Positions 1 through 13,032 are shown, counted from the stretch's first letter. The stretch: 64,000 nt of DNA from Stereocaulon alpinum (GCA_018257865.1 JAEUBA010000053.1:1-64000), one strand, 5' to 3'. A program made the numbers and translations. Notes: generated by a model from the letters alone, not told the origin.

Positions 1-123
1 AACCCTAACCCTAACCCTAACCCTAACCCTAACCCTAACCCTAACCCTAACCCTAACCCTAACCCTAACCCTAACCCTAACCCTAACCCTAACCCTAACC
101 CTAACCCTAACCCTAACCCTAAC
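1..123. repeat. Telomere repeat (CCCTAA)n
   Basis: About 20.5 perfect tandem copies of CCCTAA (TTAGGG on the other strand) start at base 1 and stop abruptly at 123. A perfect array at the very start of the sequence, in this orientation, marks the physical left chromosome end. This is the standard telomere repeat of filamentous ascomycetes. Confidence 0.98.
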
Positions 124-880
124 GCGATAGCGATATACGATCTTAAGAGAATATTTAGATATTATTATAACGAAAAGAACTATTAACTATATTAGTAATA
201 TTAATTATAATATAGGTACGCTAATATTAGGGTACGTATAAGTTATATTAAGAGTTATAAAGAGAGAAAAGTTAGGGGGAAAGTTATTATTTATATATCT
301 ATAGATTATCGTCGTTACAACGTCGCTATATATTAAAGCTATTTAAAATAATAATAACTAATAATATAATAACGTAACTATTACCTACTAATATAGCTAG
401 TAATTAATTATATTTATTAATAACTATATATTACTACTACGCCTACTACGTATTCTTTTTATATTATAATAGATTTAGGCGTTACTATAGTTAGATAATA
501 TTTTATATATATAAGGCGCCGCCTTAACGACGTCGCCTTTAGGTTAACTCTTTTCCCTTATATTTCCTACTAAGTTTAAAGGGTTTTTAATAAGTAGTCT
601 ATTCTATATACTTTAGTACCTAGGGATTAGGGCCTAAAGGGGAGAATACTATTAACCCTTAAGCGTATACGCGTTATAGCTACGCTAATATAATTATATT
701 AATTAGGGTTTAGGGGCTTAGTAATAGTATTACTACTTAGGACTCCCCCGTATTTTAGGGATCTTTAGAAATTAGTTCTGCTACTACTCTACTACTAAGT
801 AATATAATTATATCTATTACTTAATACCTAAATCTAGTAACTTTACGTCTCTTATACCTTAGTGCGCTAGCTTAGAGCCG
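124..880. other. AT-rich, RIP-like subtelomeric block
   Basis: This stretch directly follows the telomere. It is dominated by TA-rich words, has stops in every frame and contains very few CA or TG dinucleotides. Normal base composition returns near 880. The pattern matches repeats mutated by RIP. I could not recognise the ancestral element; a subtelomeric helicase or transposon is possible but nothing readable remains. Confidence 0.75.
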
Positions 881-1071
881 GCGTCGCTAGCCTTGACAGT
901 TTGGTAGGGCTATTGGAGAGGAAGTGGACTAACACGAATAGACGGTGGTAGTAACAGTAACGGCAATTGCTCCTTTACACAGGCGGCAAGTGCTATGACA
1001 GTGGACATATAAGTCAACCCTGACTTGGTTAAGTTGACTATCGCGAGTCGACTCGTCACACATCAATCCTA

Positions 1072-1999
1072 CTAGACCCTTCTACTCGTCACTTCAACAT
1101 CCGTGCTTGAAAATTCATCGCCCCACTTCTCGCATAGTGCAATCACCTCTTTAGCCTTATCCATCACCGTCTTGAGACCATCGGTACCTAAGATCAGCCT
1201 GAAGGGGACCTCCTTCCCTTCCGCCCACCCTTCTCCTTTGACAGCGTCTACAATAAACTCTACACCTTTTGGTGTATCTCCCACCTGAGTGCCGTTAAGC
1301 GACTTTACCAATCCCTTCAACCAAGTGTTGTACTCCTTATACGCTTCAAACTTTGCTGATGCCATATGTACGTTGCGAGGGTCTAAAAAGCTGGTCCTAA
1401 AAGACCCTGCCTCAACGAGCAGTGTCTTGATGCCGAAGCGTGCTACCTCCTGCTGTAAACCTTCGACCATCCCTTGCAGCGCATTTTTCGTGCCGTTGTA
1501 AGCTGAAATGCCAGGGTTGCCTTGCCATGCAGCGCCGGACCCTATGAAGACGAGTGTGCCAGCCTGCTGCCCACGGAAGTGCGGAAGAATGGAGCGGGTA
1601 AGGTTGATAGGACCGAAGACATTCGTGTTGAAGATGGCGAGTAGGTCTTCATGTCTGCACGAGACCAACAACGAGTCAGCACCACCTTATAACGTCAGAG
1701 TCACCGGTTACGTACGAGAGATCTTCCCAATTGCCAGTCTGCATGTAGCCCGCATTGTTGACCAATACATCTACATGCCCATAGAAGGCTATCGCCTGCT
1801 TAATCTTGTCATCTAGCTCGACTTGTGGGGCTGTGACGTCCAATTGCATGATGTCTGCACCTGCTTCTTGGAGGTGCTTGATCTTGGAGAGAGTGCGAGC
1901 TGTTGCAATTGCTTTATCGCTATGGGCAAGAATTGAGTGTACAAAAGCCAGGCCAAAGCCGGAGGATGTCCCTGTGACGAGCCAGACCAGTGGTGCCAT
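1072..1999 (-). CDS. Short-chain dehydrogenase/reductase (classical SDR)
   Basis: Two exons, 1716-1999 and 1072-1654, joined by a 61-bp intron (GTACGT donor, CAG acceptor), give 288 residues. The N-terminus carries the Rossmann motif TGTSSGFG. NNAG follows near residue 85 and the catalytic YNGTK lies in exon 2 after a Ser-containing GSGAAW segment. These are the NAD(P)-binding and Ser-Tyr-Lys features of classical SDRs, which reduce or oxidise carbonyl/alcohol groups; the substrate cannot be read. ATG at 1999 is preferred because the fold starts six residues later; an upstream non-ATG extension lacks family features. The gene runs in the same direction as the MFS transporter upstream of it, so export of a modified small molecule is conceivable. 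It is the most telomere-proximal intact gene. Confidence 0.88.
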
Positions 2000-2347
2000 C
2001 GTAGGAAAGGGAGCTTGGGGAGCTAGTTGATTTGATGGACTAGGGCGTAAGATCAGGCGGGCTGATTGTTCAGTAAGTAACAGTAACACACTAAACCAGA
2101 GTATTGTGAGGTCAAGACAAGTAAATGTTAGGAGTCAGCATTCACTTTAAGCTAGCTCCGAATCCTAGAGGAAGATATTTCGCACGGTCTGCTAATGTCA
2201 AGACGGTGGCAAGAGTTGGCGACACAGGATTTGTTCACTTCGACCAAGAGTAAGCCTCTGACTTGTACATCCCGCTCGAGCCGCTCTCTGTATCACAGCA
2301 AGTCTTTATGTCACCAGATGCGAAAAGTATATCACCATAATGTGCAA
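2000..2347. other. Intergenic region between SDR and MFS genes
   Basis: It has normal base composition. It should hold the SDR promoter (minus strand) and the end of the MFS transcript. No RNA gene, repeat or convincing ORF is visible. Confidence 0.5.
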
Positions 2348-3930
2348 TCATGAAGACCCATCGTTGAATTCACCCTCCGTCTGTACCAACCTTTTCTGGA
2401 CGCGCTTTCCTCCTGTAGCAAATAGGCAAGGCAAGACGCAGAGAGCGCACAGGATTCCCGTTGCCAGCGTAATGTCATTCCATCCTAGTATCTCCACCAA
2501 CAAGCTACCGGTCAATGGCCCAACTAGTGATCCAGAAGCATAAGCCACGTTCATTAAACTGAAAGCTTGTGCGTAGGCCCCTTTGTTACCAAAAATCCCC
2601 GGCTCTTCAATTACCTTGTCATTAACCAAGTACGACACTTCAGACCACACAGGCGTAAGGATCATATTCAATGCAATTCCGAGCAGAAGGAGCAGACAGC
2701 ATAGAAGAATAACTTCTGTTTCCCCGTCGTGGTCGACAAGACGTAGTAGTATCACTAGCGGTGCTGCGTACACGAAGCCAAGGCAGACCATGATTTTTGC
2801 GCCGATTCGATCACTGAGGTGGCCTACAACGGGTCCAACGAAAGTCGAGAAGGAGAGAGATAGGAATACTAGTGCCACTTGCATCGAGTTGTAATCAAAG
2901 AGTGTCTTGATTCGTAGTGGGAGGATTGACTCTAAGCCCGTCAAGATAAGGCTTTGCATAAATTCTCCAAGCAGGGCAGCGAGCATACGGGACGATGTTA
3001 GAAGCACAATGATGGGGTAACGTTGAGGGTTTGGTGGCTTTTGATTCAGAACCGTGTAAGCCGGAGGGTGCAGTGAATTTGTAGAGGTTGTCGAATCTGT
3101 GAGGGAGGGCGTTGAGGGGGTCCACAACAAGCAGCTTGATTCTGGGTAGCTGGTGCTAATGACATCATCCTGCAATGGTGGATTCACTGAAACGGTAGCA
3201 TCATCAGACATGGTCCCGTAACCCTGGTTATTAGTCTTGACAATAGGCTTTGTTGGCTTCGAATCCTTCTCGGTCATCATGAATACTCTAAACAAAAAAT
3301 CTAACCCCACGAGAACGTATGCCGACGTGAAGACTGCGAAATATCCGAAATGATGGTAGAGGATACCTCCAAGTATGGGGCCCAGAACGACTCCGAACGC
3401 GATACTCATACCTACGAATCCCATTGCTGGCCCAATCCCATCTTGACCAACGGTGTCAGCTAAGATTGCCATGCCAACAGTATGAACAGCAGCTGAAGAA
3501 GCACCCTGGATTAATCGTCCGACGAAGAGGACGACGGTTGAGTGACCTAAGGAGAACGCTAGAGTCGCGAAAGCTAGAGCGACAAGGCCTAGCAGATATG
3601 GCACTCGACGTGATGATGTTCGATCAGCAAACCAGCCGGCAATTGCTAAGCTGAATGTCAGTAGGATATAAAAGGGGACTAATTGCTTCACGACTCACGA
3701 GCTCCGATGATAAGACCAGCTCCGTACGCAGCAAGCAGAAAACCAATCCATCGTTGCACCTCCTCCTTGTGGAGATGCACCCTTTCGACAAGCGCGAAAG
3801 GAAGAATCGGAATGATCAGACCGTAGAGATATGCATCAGTGAAGACGGCTAGATTGATGACAGTGTAGACGAAGAATTTTGAAGAACGGATCTCTAGCAG
3901 GTAGGGTTGAGAACTTTCCTCACTGTGCAT
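2348..3930 (-). CDS. MFS transporter, DHA1/vesicular-amine-transporter-like
   Basis: Exons 3699-3930 and 2348-3645 are separated by a 53-bp intron (GTGAGT donor, branch CTGAC, TTAG acceptor), giving 509 residues. The join produces the motif GAPIAGWFADR between TM2 and TM3, which strongly supports the splice. TM1 contains AVFTDAYLYGLIIPILPFAL, typical of fungal DHA1/VAT-like proton antiporters. A long polar loop of about 85 residues separates the two six-helix halves, and later helices (for example VGPVVGHLSDRIG) are intact. It probably exports toxic or secondary compounds at the plasma membrane. An in-frame ATG at 4014 would add 28 residues; 3930 is favoured because TM1 normally lies close to the start. 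A decayed relative lies about 1.5 kb further from the telomere. Confidence 0.9.
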
Positions 3931-5274
3931 TTTCAAAATGCAAGCTAGTGCTATGGAGATGTTGAGGAGGTGAAAATCCGCTGGGTTGAAGGTGACAAAG
4001 ATGCGGAACACCACATAGAGCGATTAACGACATGATATTGAAGGAGCGAGTTACGCATTTATGGTTAGCCCGTCGAGGTTGCCAGCGAGTACATCCTAGT
4101 GTTGGCCGACGACTCTAGAGGACCATTTCCGTTATAGGCGGAAATTGCAAATGGGCCCAGTCTGTTTAGTCCCCGCGCCATTGCTGCTTATGATGATGAT
4201 GTGGATACCTTTCCCGTCCATTTAAGCGGGATAAGGTCATGGATCTGCTGTCGCTAATGGTTGGGGCACCATGCAACAATGTTCGTGGCTGCCGAATATC
4301 TCCGCTGCGGTAGGCGCGGCCCTATCAGATACGCTGGACTTTCTCGGGGGCCCAACTTTGAAAGTGGGAGATAGGGGTGGACCCAAAACAGGTTGGCTTA
4401 GATATAACGCCAGTGAAAATGCGTCATTCCATCGAGTTCAATCCATTGCGAATCTTCAACAAGAGAACGAAGAACGTCTAAGCCATCGTGTGCTAAACCA
4501 CAAGGCATCGCAAAGTAACACTTTTGGAAGTTGATGCTACCTCCACTTTAGTGAAACTGCTCACCTTCGTCTTGGCGAATAAACGTTGTCATGACAAACC
4601 TCAGAAGCCTTGTAATGGCATCAGGAAACCTGCCAGCTCCATCGCATGTAATGCGCCAAACGTAGCATTGGGATATGAATCGCCGATAATATCTTATCTT
4701 TCCCAGGATTTGCCATCTAAACAACAAATGCCTATGCGTTGGCGAGGATCTATGAGTATAAAGAGATGATGTTTCAGAGAGGCGAATACTTTACTGCATT
4801 GGCTTGCCTGCATTATAAGCAGGCGAACGCAATTGCCCTACTTCGAGACAGTGGTAGTTCTCGAACCTGCCAGCTACCTCTTTGTCATGGGAAGTTGTGT
4901 CTCGCACGAATCGAGGGCGGTGGGGAGGTTGGCAAGGCAGATCATCCAATCTGGAAGGACTCAAGCATTACGATTGCAACAGTGCATGTACCTAGGTAAC
5001 ACATTGAGCATCTGTTGTCATGAACATGCGAAGTGAAGTCTAGAATCTACAGAGCGTGGACGCCAACTGACCAAAGTTGCATCGTCTAGGTTTCTAAGGC
5101 ACATTCTTGGGTCTCTAATCACAGAGGACACATGGTAGCTTAAGATTCGAATCTTGCCCTTGAATGTGCCTCCTCGAGATCTAGCGCGTATTTGAATGCT
5201 TTGCTACATGATTGAGGTGAGGACGATGGAGAGAATCCGGGAGTCATCCAAGCTGGAAGATTGACGCACTAATA
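3931..5274. other. 1.3-kb gene-poor stretch
   Basis: Base composition is normal. Several open frames of 65-100 codons occur on the plus strand, but none has a family motif, consistent splice sites or a clear promoter. No tRNA or repeat is seen. It may contain degraded sequence belonging to the MFS relic next to it. Confidence 0.45.
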
Positions 5275-6210
5275 CTTGTTTGGAGGAATCGGTGTCGTGG
5301 AAATGGCAGCATGGATTGTATCTGCAACAACCTCGCGAATTAACCAGAGAATCATGGCCGGAAGAAGACTCGATGTTGCCAATGCTCAGGTCAAGGCATT
5401 CTATAGTTGCTTAAGACAGGCTATCTGCCTTCGGACTTGGCCAGAGCCTCCTGACCAAAAGTTTTCTCTTTGAGATGATTGTGTAATTGGGTTATTTGGG
5501 CTGGTCCCCTGGGATTGGTAAGCATCTTCTTTCTCTTTATAAAGGAGGGGGTTCTCGTCGCCGTCTTCATGACTGTCCTCTACACTTTTATTCTGCTCCT
5601 CAAACGTACGGCCATTTGCCTCTTCTCCCTCTTCAGTGTATTTGTAGCGTGCAGCTAACTCCTTTCCCATGATAAGGCTCCGCATTATGAAGTCAACAGC
5701 TAAGATGGCGAAACCCAAGCAGCATAGACCAGCATACCCGCTCTTCTTATAGACAACACCTCCAAGAACTGGTGCCGCAAGATCCCAATAGACATGATGC
5801 CGAGGATCTAATCCAATGGGTCAGGAGCGATTTAATATCGCATCCCAATAGATTGTACGTACCTAGCCTATTGTTTTCCCAAATTGCCTGGGCCCACGGT
5901 GTCAAGCACCCACGCCAGCCCGACTGTCCCAGACCACAGCGGCACTGGTGCCTTGTAGGATGCGTGCAACTGTCAACACAGCGATATTCTGGCCAAGGAA
6001 GAGCAGCAGTGTAGCCAAAAGCAGGGCAGCCAGGCCTACTAGGAAAGGTAGCTGTAATGTGGGCAATCTATTTGCAATGAGACCGGCAGGAGGCGAGAAC
6101 AACACTGAAGCACCAGCATAGGTAGCAAGTATACCTGATACATGGCTTTATGTCTAATCGAGCGTAAGGTTAACGCGTTCTTCAACAATGAAGGGCAATG
6201 CCTAGCTTAC
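5275..6210 (-). pseudogene. Decayed MFS transporter gene
   Basis: Reading the minus strand recovers successive pieces of a DHA1-type transporter in different frames. FIVEERVNL (end of TM1) lies near 6170-6190, then ILATYAGA and FSPPAGLIANRLP (motif A region, about 6070), a helix pair to about 5900, VLDTVGPGN (about 5890), then LAAPVLGGVVYKKSGYAG and FAILAVDFIMR (about 5690-5770) and the central loop. In-frame TAG (6154-6156) and TAA (6148-6150) sit where the family has Gln. A further TAG lies at 6202-6204, and a one-base frameshift occurs near 5785. The C-terminal half decays into stops below 5400. It is related to, but distinct from, the intact MFS gene at 2348-3930. Confidence 0.8.
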
Positions 6211-7513
6211 GGAATCGCCAAGGGGTAACTGACACCACCGCGTTCCTTCATCGTGGTTTCGATCTTCGGTTATCTGTGACAGAAGATCATGACGGCCATA
6301 TCTGAGATATCGCCAGTTTCTGTGACTCAGCCAATGCACAGACTGCTTTCAAACGTTGACGCTTTGCACCAGTTGGCCTTCAGTGACCCCACTCTAAATC
6401 CCGGTCATGGCTATGCAAGAATGCCTGTCGCTCACCGTGAACAGCAGCCACGAAGTGATGTTATCAAGGGATACTATAACACTGTCTGAAGGGGATGGCA
6501 GCTCGTCGTGTAGGATAAGCGGGGCTCTGATGATGTGGTCAACACCGGCTAGGAGCTTGGCCCCGTCGATCAGTGTTAAGCTGGCTAAGATGCATCTATC
6601 AAGTAGGTTATGGAGGAGTCCGGTCTTGAGCATCTGTGGATTTTGTAACATCGTCGGGGAGACTTCCTTGAAGAATACGTGGAATTCAGAATGGCTTACA
6701 CATATCTTACACTACCAGCATTGTGACCGGAGCAGCTCGGTCTGAAGACCTGCAAATTTTCTCCACTTGAGAAGACTTTCTTTGTTCGTAAGCACAAGCT
6801 CAATCGAAGCCATAACCACTTGCAGTGTTACGAGTAAATGACTGAGTCATTGAAGGTATTGATGGAATAGATGAGCAATCTATCGTTTCAATAGTTAGAA
6901 GGTGCTTGTGTGTTCCCAACAGACACGCGCGGACAATCGACAGAATCGTTACCAATGATAAGCGAGACTACCAGCAGCCTCGAGCGCTATCAGAAGACGC
7001 AGATGAGAAGTTTGGCCAGTTTGCCATATTTGTGAGGGATCAGAAAAGTGCATAGCGTACTTTGGTGCTGAGGTGGCGGTTCTTCATTGGCACCAAGACT
7101 GAACTATGTTTTATCTACGATCGACACGATATTAGGTATGCAAACATCATGCTGATCCCAGACTGCGAGTCCATTGGACTTTCTACTCAATAATTGCCAG
7201 CGTGATGTCACTGTGACTTCTAAGACGGAGGGAAAAGCTCAAAGCTCGCAATCTAACCATTTCAAGTTAGTGGTTTGGGATGGGGAACTAGAGGCTTGGC
7301 GATATTACCAGTCTGTCTCAGTTGCCCACCCTTGCTGCTGCTATTACCTCCAACATCATCTATGAACGACCCGAAGAGCACTCTAAACTCGTCCATTTCT
7401 GATCCCTTGTCCTTGTCATGGTGCCTTCCGGTTCATCGACTTAGTTGCTGTGTCTCATGCTGTGACACCTAGTTTGCGGACTCGCCAACTATCATCTTTT
7501 CTAGATTCTAGCT
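6211..7513. other. Gene-poor region upstream of the ABC transporter
   Basis: There is an 85-codon minus-strand frame at 6394-6651 and a few shorter ones, none with recognisable motifs. The last few hundred bases should contain the ABC transporter promoter. I see no RNA gene or repeat. Confidence 0.45.
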
Positions 7514-10500
7514 ATGATATCACCTTATGACCAGGCGTTGCAAGAGACTGACCATACATTCTACTTATCTCAGGTAGGTTTCCTTTCTCTCACAGCTCTG
7601 AGAACACAAAAAGTGTTGTTGATACTTTGACTGATAGAGCTACCATGGATTTTCTAACAATGAGTCCCTTACGTGGCTCCTCGCAGCCTTGCCCACTACT
7701 GTAGCGCTATGCGCATTTCTTGTCCGTTGTTGTCAGCCTCTGCTACAATATCGCCCTACATGGGCCAAACCGTTCAGTGAAGAAACGGGCCAGCATGCAG
7801 AGAGACCGGGCTCTGACAGAAAGAGACGCCATGCGCACTCAACAAGCTCCTTACTCGTGCTTGTCCCACTTGGTCTGGGACTACAGATTGTAGCAGTAGT
7901 TTTTCCTTCCTTCGATCACCTAGCCCTGTTTACAGCAGCAGCATGGGTATATCTCTGTCCTGTACTTACGAAACAATGCTTACGTTTGTCAGGCGATAGC
8001 TACGCTTATTGTCGTAATTGATCGTCCTGCGACTGCACCTATTAGCTTGCTTGCAATCATCATCAGTGTTCTTGCAGCACAACTTATTCCGTTGATCCAA
8101 CGTCGTTCTGAGCTACTAAGTCGTGACGTGCTAGCAATTATTGAGGTCATCTTAGCCGTTATCACTACAGCCATTATACTTTGCATGCCATTGCGGCATC
8201 TCGAATTGCCCAATCAGAATATTGGCCGAGCATATGAGACTCCAAACCATCAGCTTCTCAGTCCTGAAGACAATCTGACGCTATGCCAATTCATGACTGT
8301 CTCTTGGATGTCGCCCCTCATATCCGTGGGCTCCGTGCGGCAACTCAATGATGAAGATGTTTGGAGCTTGGCTTTGGAGTTTCATCATCGAGGTCTGCAT
8401 GACAAGTTTCGGGAGCTCAAGGGATCCGTTATGAGACGGCTTCTCGCTGCAAATGGCGTTGATGTAATCTTCATCGCCCTCTTGGGTGTGCTGGAAACCA
8501 TTTCCAGTATGAAATTGCGGGACTACCAACTGCGCCAAGACAAACACTGATTCGAGACTTAGGGTTCGCTGCCCCTGTGCTTTTGCAGCAACTGCTCCGT
8601 TCGATGCAGGATCCGAGCCAGCCGAGGACAGATGCTGTTACCTATGCCATGCTTTCACTCATTGTTCGGCTCGTTGCGACTCAGTCATCAGTTATCAACC
8701 TTTGGTACAGTCGTAGATGCTATGAAAGATCTAGAGGAGAGATGATCACCATGATCTTTGAGAAGACTTTGGGACGAAAACTTATTGGAGCGGTAAAACA
8801 ATCACAAGCGGCGAAGATTTTGGACGTGAACGAACAGAGTCCTTCGTCAAACGCAATGCAATCAGTTGTGCATACCAAAGTCATGTGGAAACGTCTGTGT
8901 AAGCCACTAAGAGAATGGTTTCGTCCTGGCCACGTTGAGAAGGGTGTCAGGGAGCCCGCTTCTAAAGGCAAAATCCTCAACCTGATGCGGTATTAAATCA
9001 CTCCTGCTCGCATGGCTTTTCGCTGACCTTAACAATAGTAACGACGTGTATGAAGTCGCACAAAGGTCTGGCACTAGACTTTCCGAGAGTACCGTCACTG
9101 CGCTGACATTCATGTGCCCAGGTTTTGGGAGGCTCAAGATCTCATTACAAAACCGCTCGGTCTGATACTCTCCGTTGTACTGATATGGAGGGTGGTTGGG
9201 TGGCCATGCCTCGTTGGTGTCCTAACGATAATTGTAGCCCAAGCCATAAATATTCTGATCACCAAAGCTCTACTGCGGTGGGAGAAAATTCGTAGGAAGT
9301 CCACGGATAAGAAGCTTCAGAAGATAGCAGAGTTTGTCGAAGCCATTCGCCATCTACGTTGGTATGGCTGGCAAGACATCTGGCAAGCTCAGATCATGGA
9401 AGCTAGGCAGCACGAACTAAACCTTCGAGTTATCACGAGCCTATGGGGCATCCTAATCAGCTTCACAAATACTTTCGCGAGCGGTATGTTCCCTGTTGCG
9501 GCCTTTTACGCCTACACAGTGTGGGCTGGTCTGCCTCTCCGGATCGATGTTGCCTTCCCAGCGTTGCAGCTGTTCAGCATGCTTGAAAGCAATCTACGTG
9601 AGATACCGCGACTCATCATTACTCTTTTACACGCGAAAATCGCCGTCGACCGCATTGAAGACTTCATGAGTGAGCCGGACAAGGAAGAGTCAAAATCAAG
9701 AAAGGACTCATGCATGACTCAGCTCACGCTAGAAGGTGCATCATTTGCTTGGCCTGGTACCTCGGAGCTTGTCCTCCAGGACATTAGTCTTAGCTTTCCT
9801 GTCGGATTGACTGTCATTGGTGGTAAAGTTGCTGCGGGCAAGACGGCTCTGTTGCACGGCTTACTTGGGGAATTGGATAAGTTTGCAGGCGACGTTAGCA
9901 TTGCAAACGGGATGATCGGATACTGCGCACAAACTCCTTGGCTACAGAGTATGAGCATCAGAGAAAACATTCTCTTCTCCAGCCCACTCGATCATGCTCG
10001 CTACAAGCAGGTGCTTGAAGCGTGTGCACTGACTCCAGATCTCGCTGGCTTGAAGCATGGTGACCTTTCAAACATCGGCGAGAATGGTATCGGGCTCTCT
10101 GGCGGTCAAAAAGCTCGTGTTGCACTAGCAAGAGCTGTATATAGTCGAGCAAACATTCTACTGCTTGACGATCCGCTATCAGCTCTGGACCACCAAACTG
10201 CGGAATACATTGTCAAGAAATGCTTCAGTGGGCCATTGGTCGAGGGTCGAGTTCTTGTTCTGGTTACACATCGTATGGACTTGTGCCGGGATCTGGCAGC
10301 CCAAATTATTCAAATTGCAGACGGAAGAGCTCAAATTGTAGATAGAGAGTCTACTGTTTCAGATGATTTGTCACGAGTACGATCTTCAGATTCGGCTGAA
10401 GTGTCGAATGAGGATAGCCAGGAAGACCAAGACAGGGTTGCAGTACCAGACAAATTCTTGGAGGACGAGAAAAGATCACACGGCGGAGTCAAAGCCTCAG

Positions 10501-12269
10501 TCTACTGGGAGTATATCAAAGCTGGCAAGATAAGATGGTGGTCTGTCTTGATCATCATTCTGGCGCTGTACCGTCTTGTCGCAGTAGCAGAATCTTGGTT
10601 CCTCAAGCTGTGGGGAGAAGCGTACAGTAGGTCCTCGAGGCGAGCCACGTCCCTCCCCTTCGATGATCTCCCATCTCCTGAAGACAACATACGACCGTGG
10701 CTTCTTGGATTCTTCGTACTCGCTGCTTGTCAGTCGACTACGTTCTTCATTTCACAATGCTTTATGCTTGTCATTATCTACTGTGCTGGACGTCAGATGT
10801 TCAAGGATATCATGGACCGAGTCAGCCACGCTACCTTCCGTTTCTACGACATTACACCGGTTGGACGTCTAATGAATCGCATGACTTCTGATATTGGCAC
10901 CGTGGATGGTAATATAAGCCAGCAATTCCAGGACGTTGCTTGGCTTTCAATTACATGGCTTTCGTCTGTTGTCATCATTGCATCGGTAACGCCTGTATTT
11001 TTGGTGTTCTCTTTTGCTCTGACTGCTGGATTTATATGGATCTTCCTTCGGTTCATTCCAACATCGCAGAGCCTGCGTCGTTTGGAGATGGTCTCGTTGA
11101 GCCCCCTGATGTCCAACTTCGGAGCACTTTTGGACGGCTTGACCACTGTTCGAGCCTTTGGCGTACAAAGCCGCTTCCAGGATCGCATTATAGCCGTGAC
11201 AGACGCATTCCAGAAGATGGACCACTTCTACTGGTCTTTGCAAGCTTGGTTGATGTACCGCTTTGACACTCTCTCGGCGTGCTCGACTTTCTTAATAACA
11301 TTGCTCGCCCTCTATACGGGAGTTTCCCCTGGGCTCACTGCGTTCCTGCTGATAGCGGCGGGCCAGTTCGTTTCTTCAACGCATTCTCTTTGCAAGCAAT
11401 ATGGACAGCTGCAGATGGACTTTGTTTCGGTTGAAAGAGTGGTCGAATTGCTCCATCTAGAGCAGGAACCCACAGGGTCAGTTCGACCACCAGCTTCATG
11501 GCCATCCTATGCTGGCGATATCGTTTTCGAGGATGTCACCATGCGGTACGCGCCACATCTTGACCCTTCTCTGTCGGGTGTGTCTTTCCGTATCCCCGGA
11601 GGGTCGACTACCGCTCTTCTGGGAAGGACGGGGTCGGGCAAAAGTACGCTGGCGCTGTCACTGCTTGCAACAGTCCTTCCAGAGTCTGGTCGCATTACAA
11701 TTGATGGCATTGATATCTCCAGTGTAGACAGGCAAGCCTTGCGCAACCGAGTGACCTTCCTCGCTCAAGACCCGGTGCTCTTCCCTGGCTTAATGCGGCA
11801 AAACCTCGATCCGCTAGACGAGTTCTCGGACGATGCATGTGAGGCTGTGCTGCAACGTGTCTGCAGCACCCACCAATGGGCTCTGGACACACAAGTAGAT
11901 GCTGGTGGTCGCAACCTTAGCCAAGGCCAGAGACAGCTCGTTGGTCTGGCCCGCGCTGTACTCAGAAGAAGCTCTATTGTCATACTTGATGAGGCATGTA
12001 GCATGAGCACTGGCTCTCATGAACTTCGCTGATATAGAAACCAGGCCACTGCGTCCATTGATATGGAGACTGCGATGATGATCCAGCAAGTGCTTCGTGA
12101 AGAAATGCAAGAGAGCACCGTCATCACAATTGCACATCGGCTAGAGGCGGTCAAAGATGCCAATTATTTCATAAGACTTGACAAGGGTCGTGTTGTAGCG
12201 CAAGGACATCATACGGGCGAAACGATGGGGGGCGGAGATGGAGGACCGTCTGCTCCAGTGCTTCGGTGA
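7514..12269 (+). CDS. ABCC-type (MRP-like) full ABC transporter
   Basis: Seven exons join in frame: 7514-7573, 7638-7946, 7993-8506, 8563-8989, 9039-9065, 9122-11993 and 12045-12269, giving 1477 residues. That is the usual length of fungal ABCC exporters with an N-terminal TMD0. NBD1 has a Walker A GGKVAAGKT (about residue 680, unusual Ala for Ser/Gly), signature LSGGQKARVA and Walker B LLLDDPLSALD with Asp in place of the catalytic Glu, as is common in ABCC NBD1. NBD2 has canonical GRTGSGKST, LSQGQRQ and VILDEATASID. The last motif is created by splicing a GC-AG intron (donor GCATGT at 11994). The 27-nt exon 9039-9065 restores the frame between two short introns. It should export conjugates, toxins or drugs across plasma or vacuolar membrane. 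ATG 7514 is the first in the open frame. Confidence 0.92.
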
Positions 12270-12486
12270 TGCTGAGTCGATCTGGAAGTCCATCATGTGT
12301 TGATAGAAGCTCTCCATTAAATGGATAGACGCATGGATAGACGCCACTCAGTCTGGCATCGGGCTGGGATTACTTTTGTGGAAGACTGATGATATCATGT
12401 GTAGACGGTTTCCAGTCGTCCTGTGGGACGCGCAAAAACAATGGCGCCGTGATTGTCCTATATGATTTCATGGGGGTAGCTTACTC

Positions 12487-13032
12487 TCATCGGAAGAGAA
12501 AATGCCTCCAGCATGTTCCATTCGTGGAAAGGTCGTAGACGTTCGACCCGGTGTGGAAGGGAGCCCCTTTTGTTGCCCCACTTTCCAAAACACGTTCGAG
12601 GAAGGTACGCCGAAATTGCGGGTTGTGGCAAGCGAGCATCTTCAACCCCTCGATCCTTTCTGAACTTTCCTTCCACACTTGAAGCTTTCGCATTCAATGT
12701 TTCGTGGTGTCATCGTTCATAGCGGTCCATGCCATCAGCTCGTAAGCTCCTATAGGACATACTCGGCGCGGAGATGATCCAGCTTTGGACAGTGGCAACT
12801 CTAGACCGAACATTACCTTACCATCGACAAAGACTCTCTTCCAGTAAATTCTTACGGGACGTCCTTCTTTCAAAATCATGGTATTCCCACTCCAGTGTAC
12901 GGAGCCGGCCTCGACCCTGGTTCCAGCCTCCTTCATTGTGACAATTAGGGTGGCAGCTTCCGAATCCATGCATGCAAGGACGGAGCCACTGAAATGGAAG
13001 TCGCCTGTGGCGTCATGAATTCCACTTTTCGT
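12487..13032 (-). pseudogene. Relic ORF of unknown family with one nonsense codon
   Basis: One minus-strand frame stays open for about 182 codons from 13032 to 12487, except for a single TGA at 12694-12696. The upper part reads through GDFHFSGSVLAC and VHWSGNTMILKEGRPVRIYW; the lower part through RIEGLKMLACHNPQFRR. The residue style looks like real protein on both sides of the stop. An ATG exists at 12969, and another stop (TAG at 13033-13035) limits the frame upstream. A short intron around the TGA cannot be excluded, but no good donor/acceptor pair is visible. I do not recognise the family. Confidence 0.45.
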
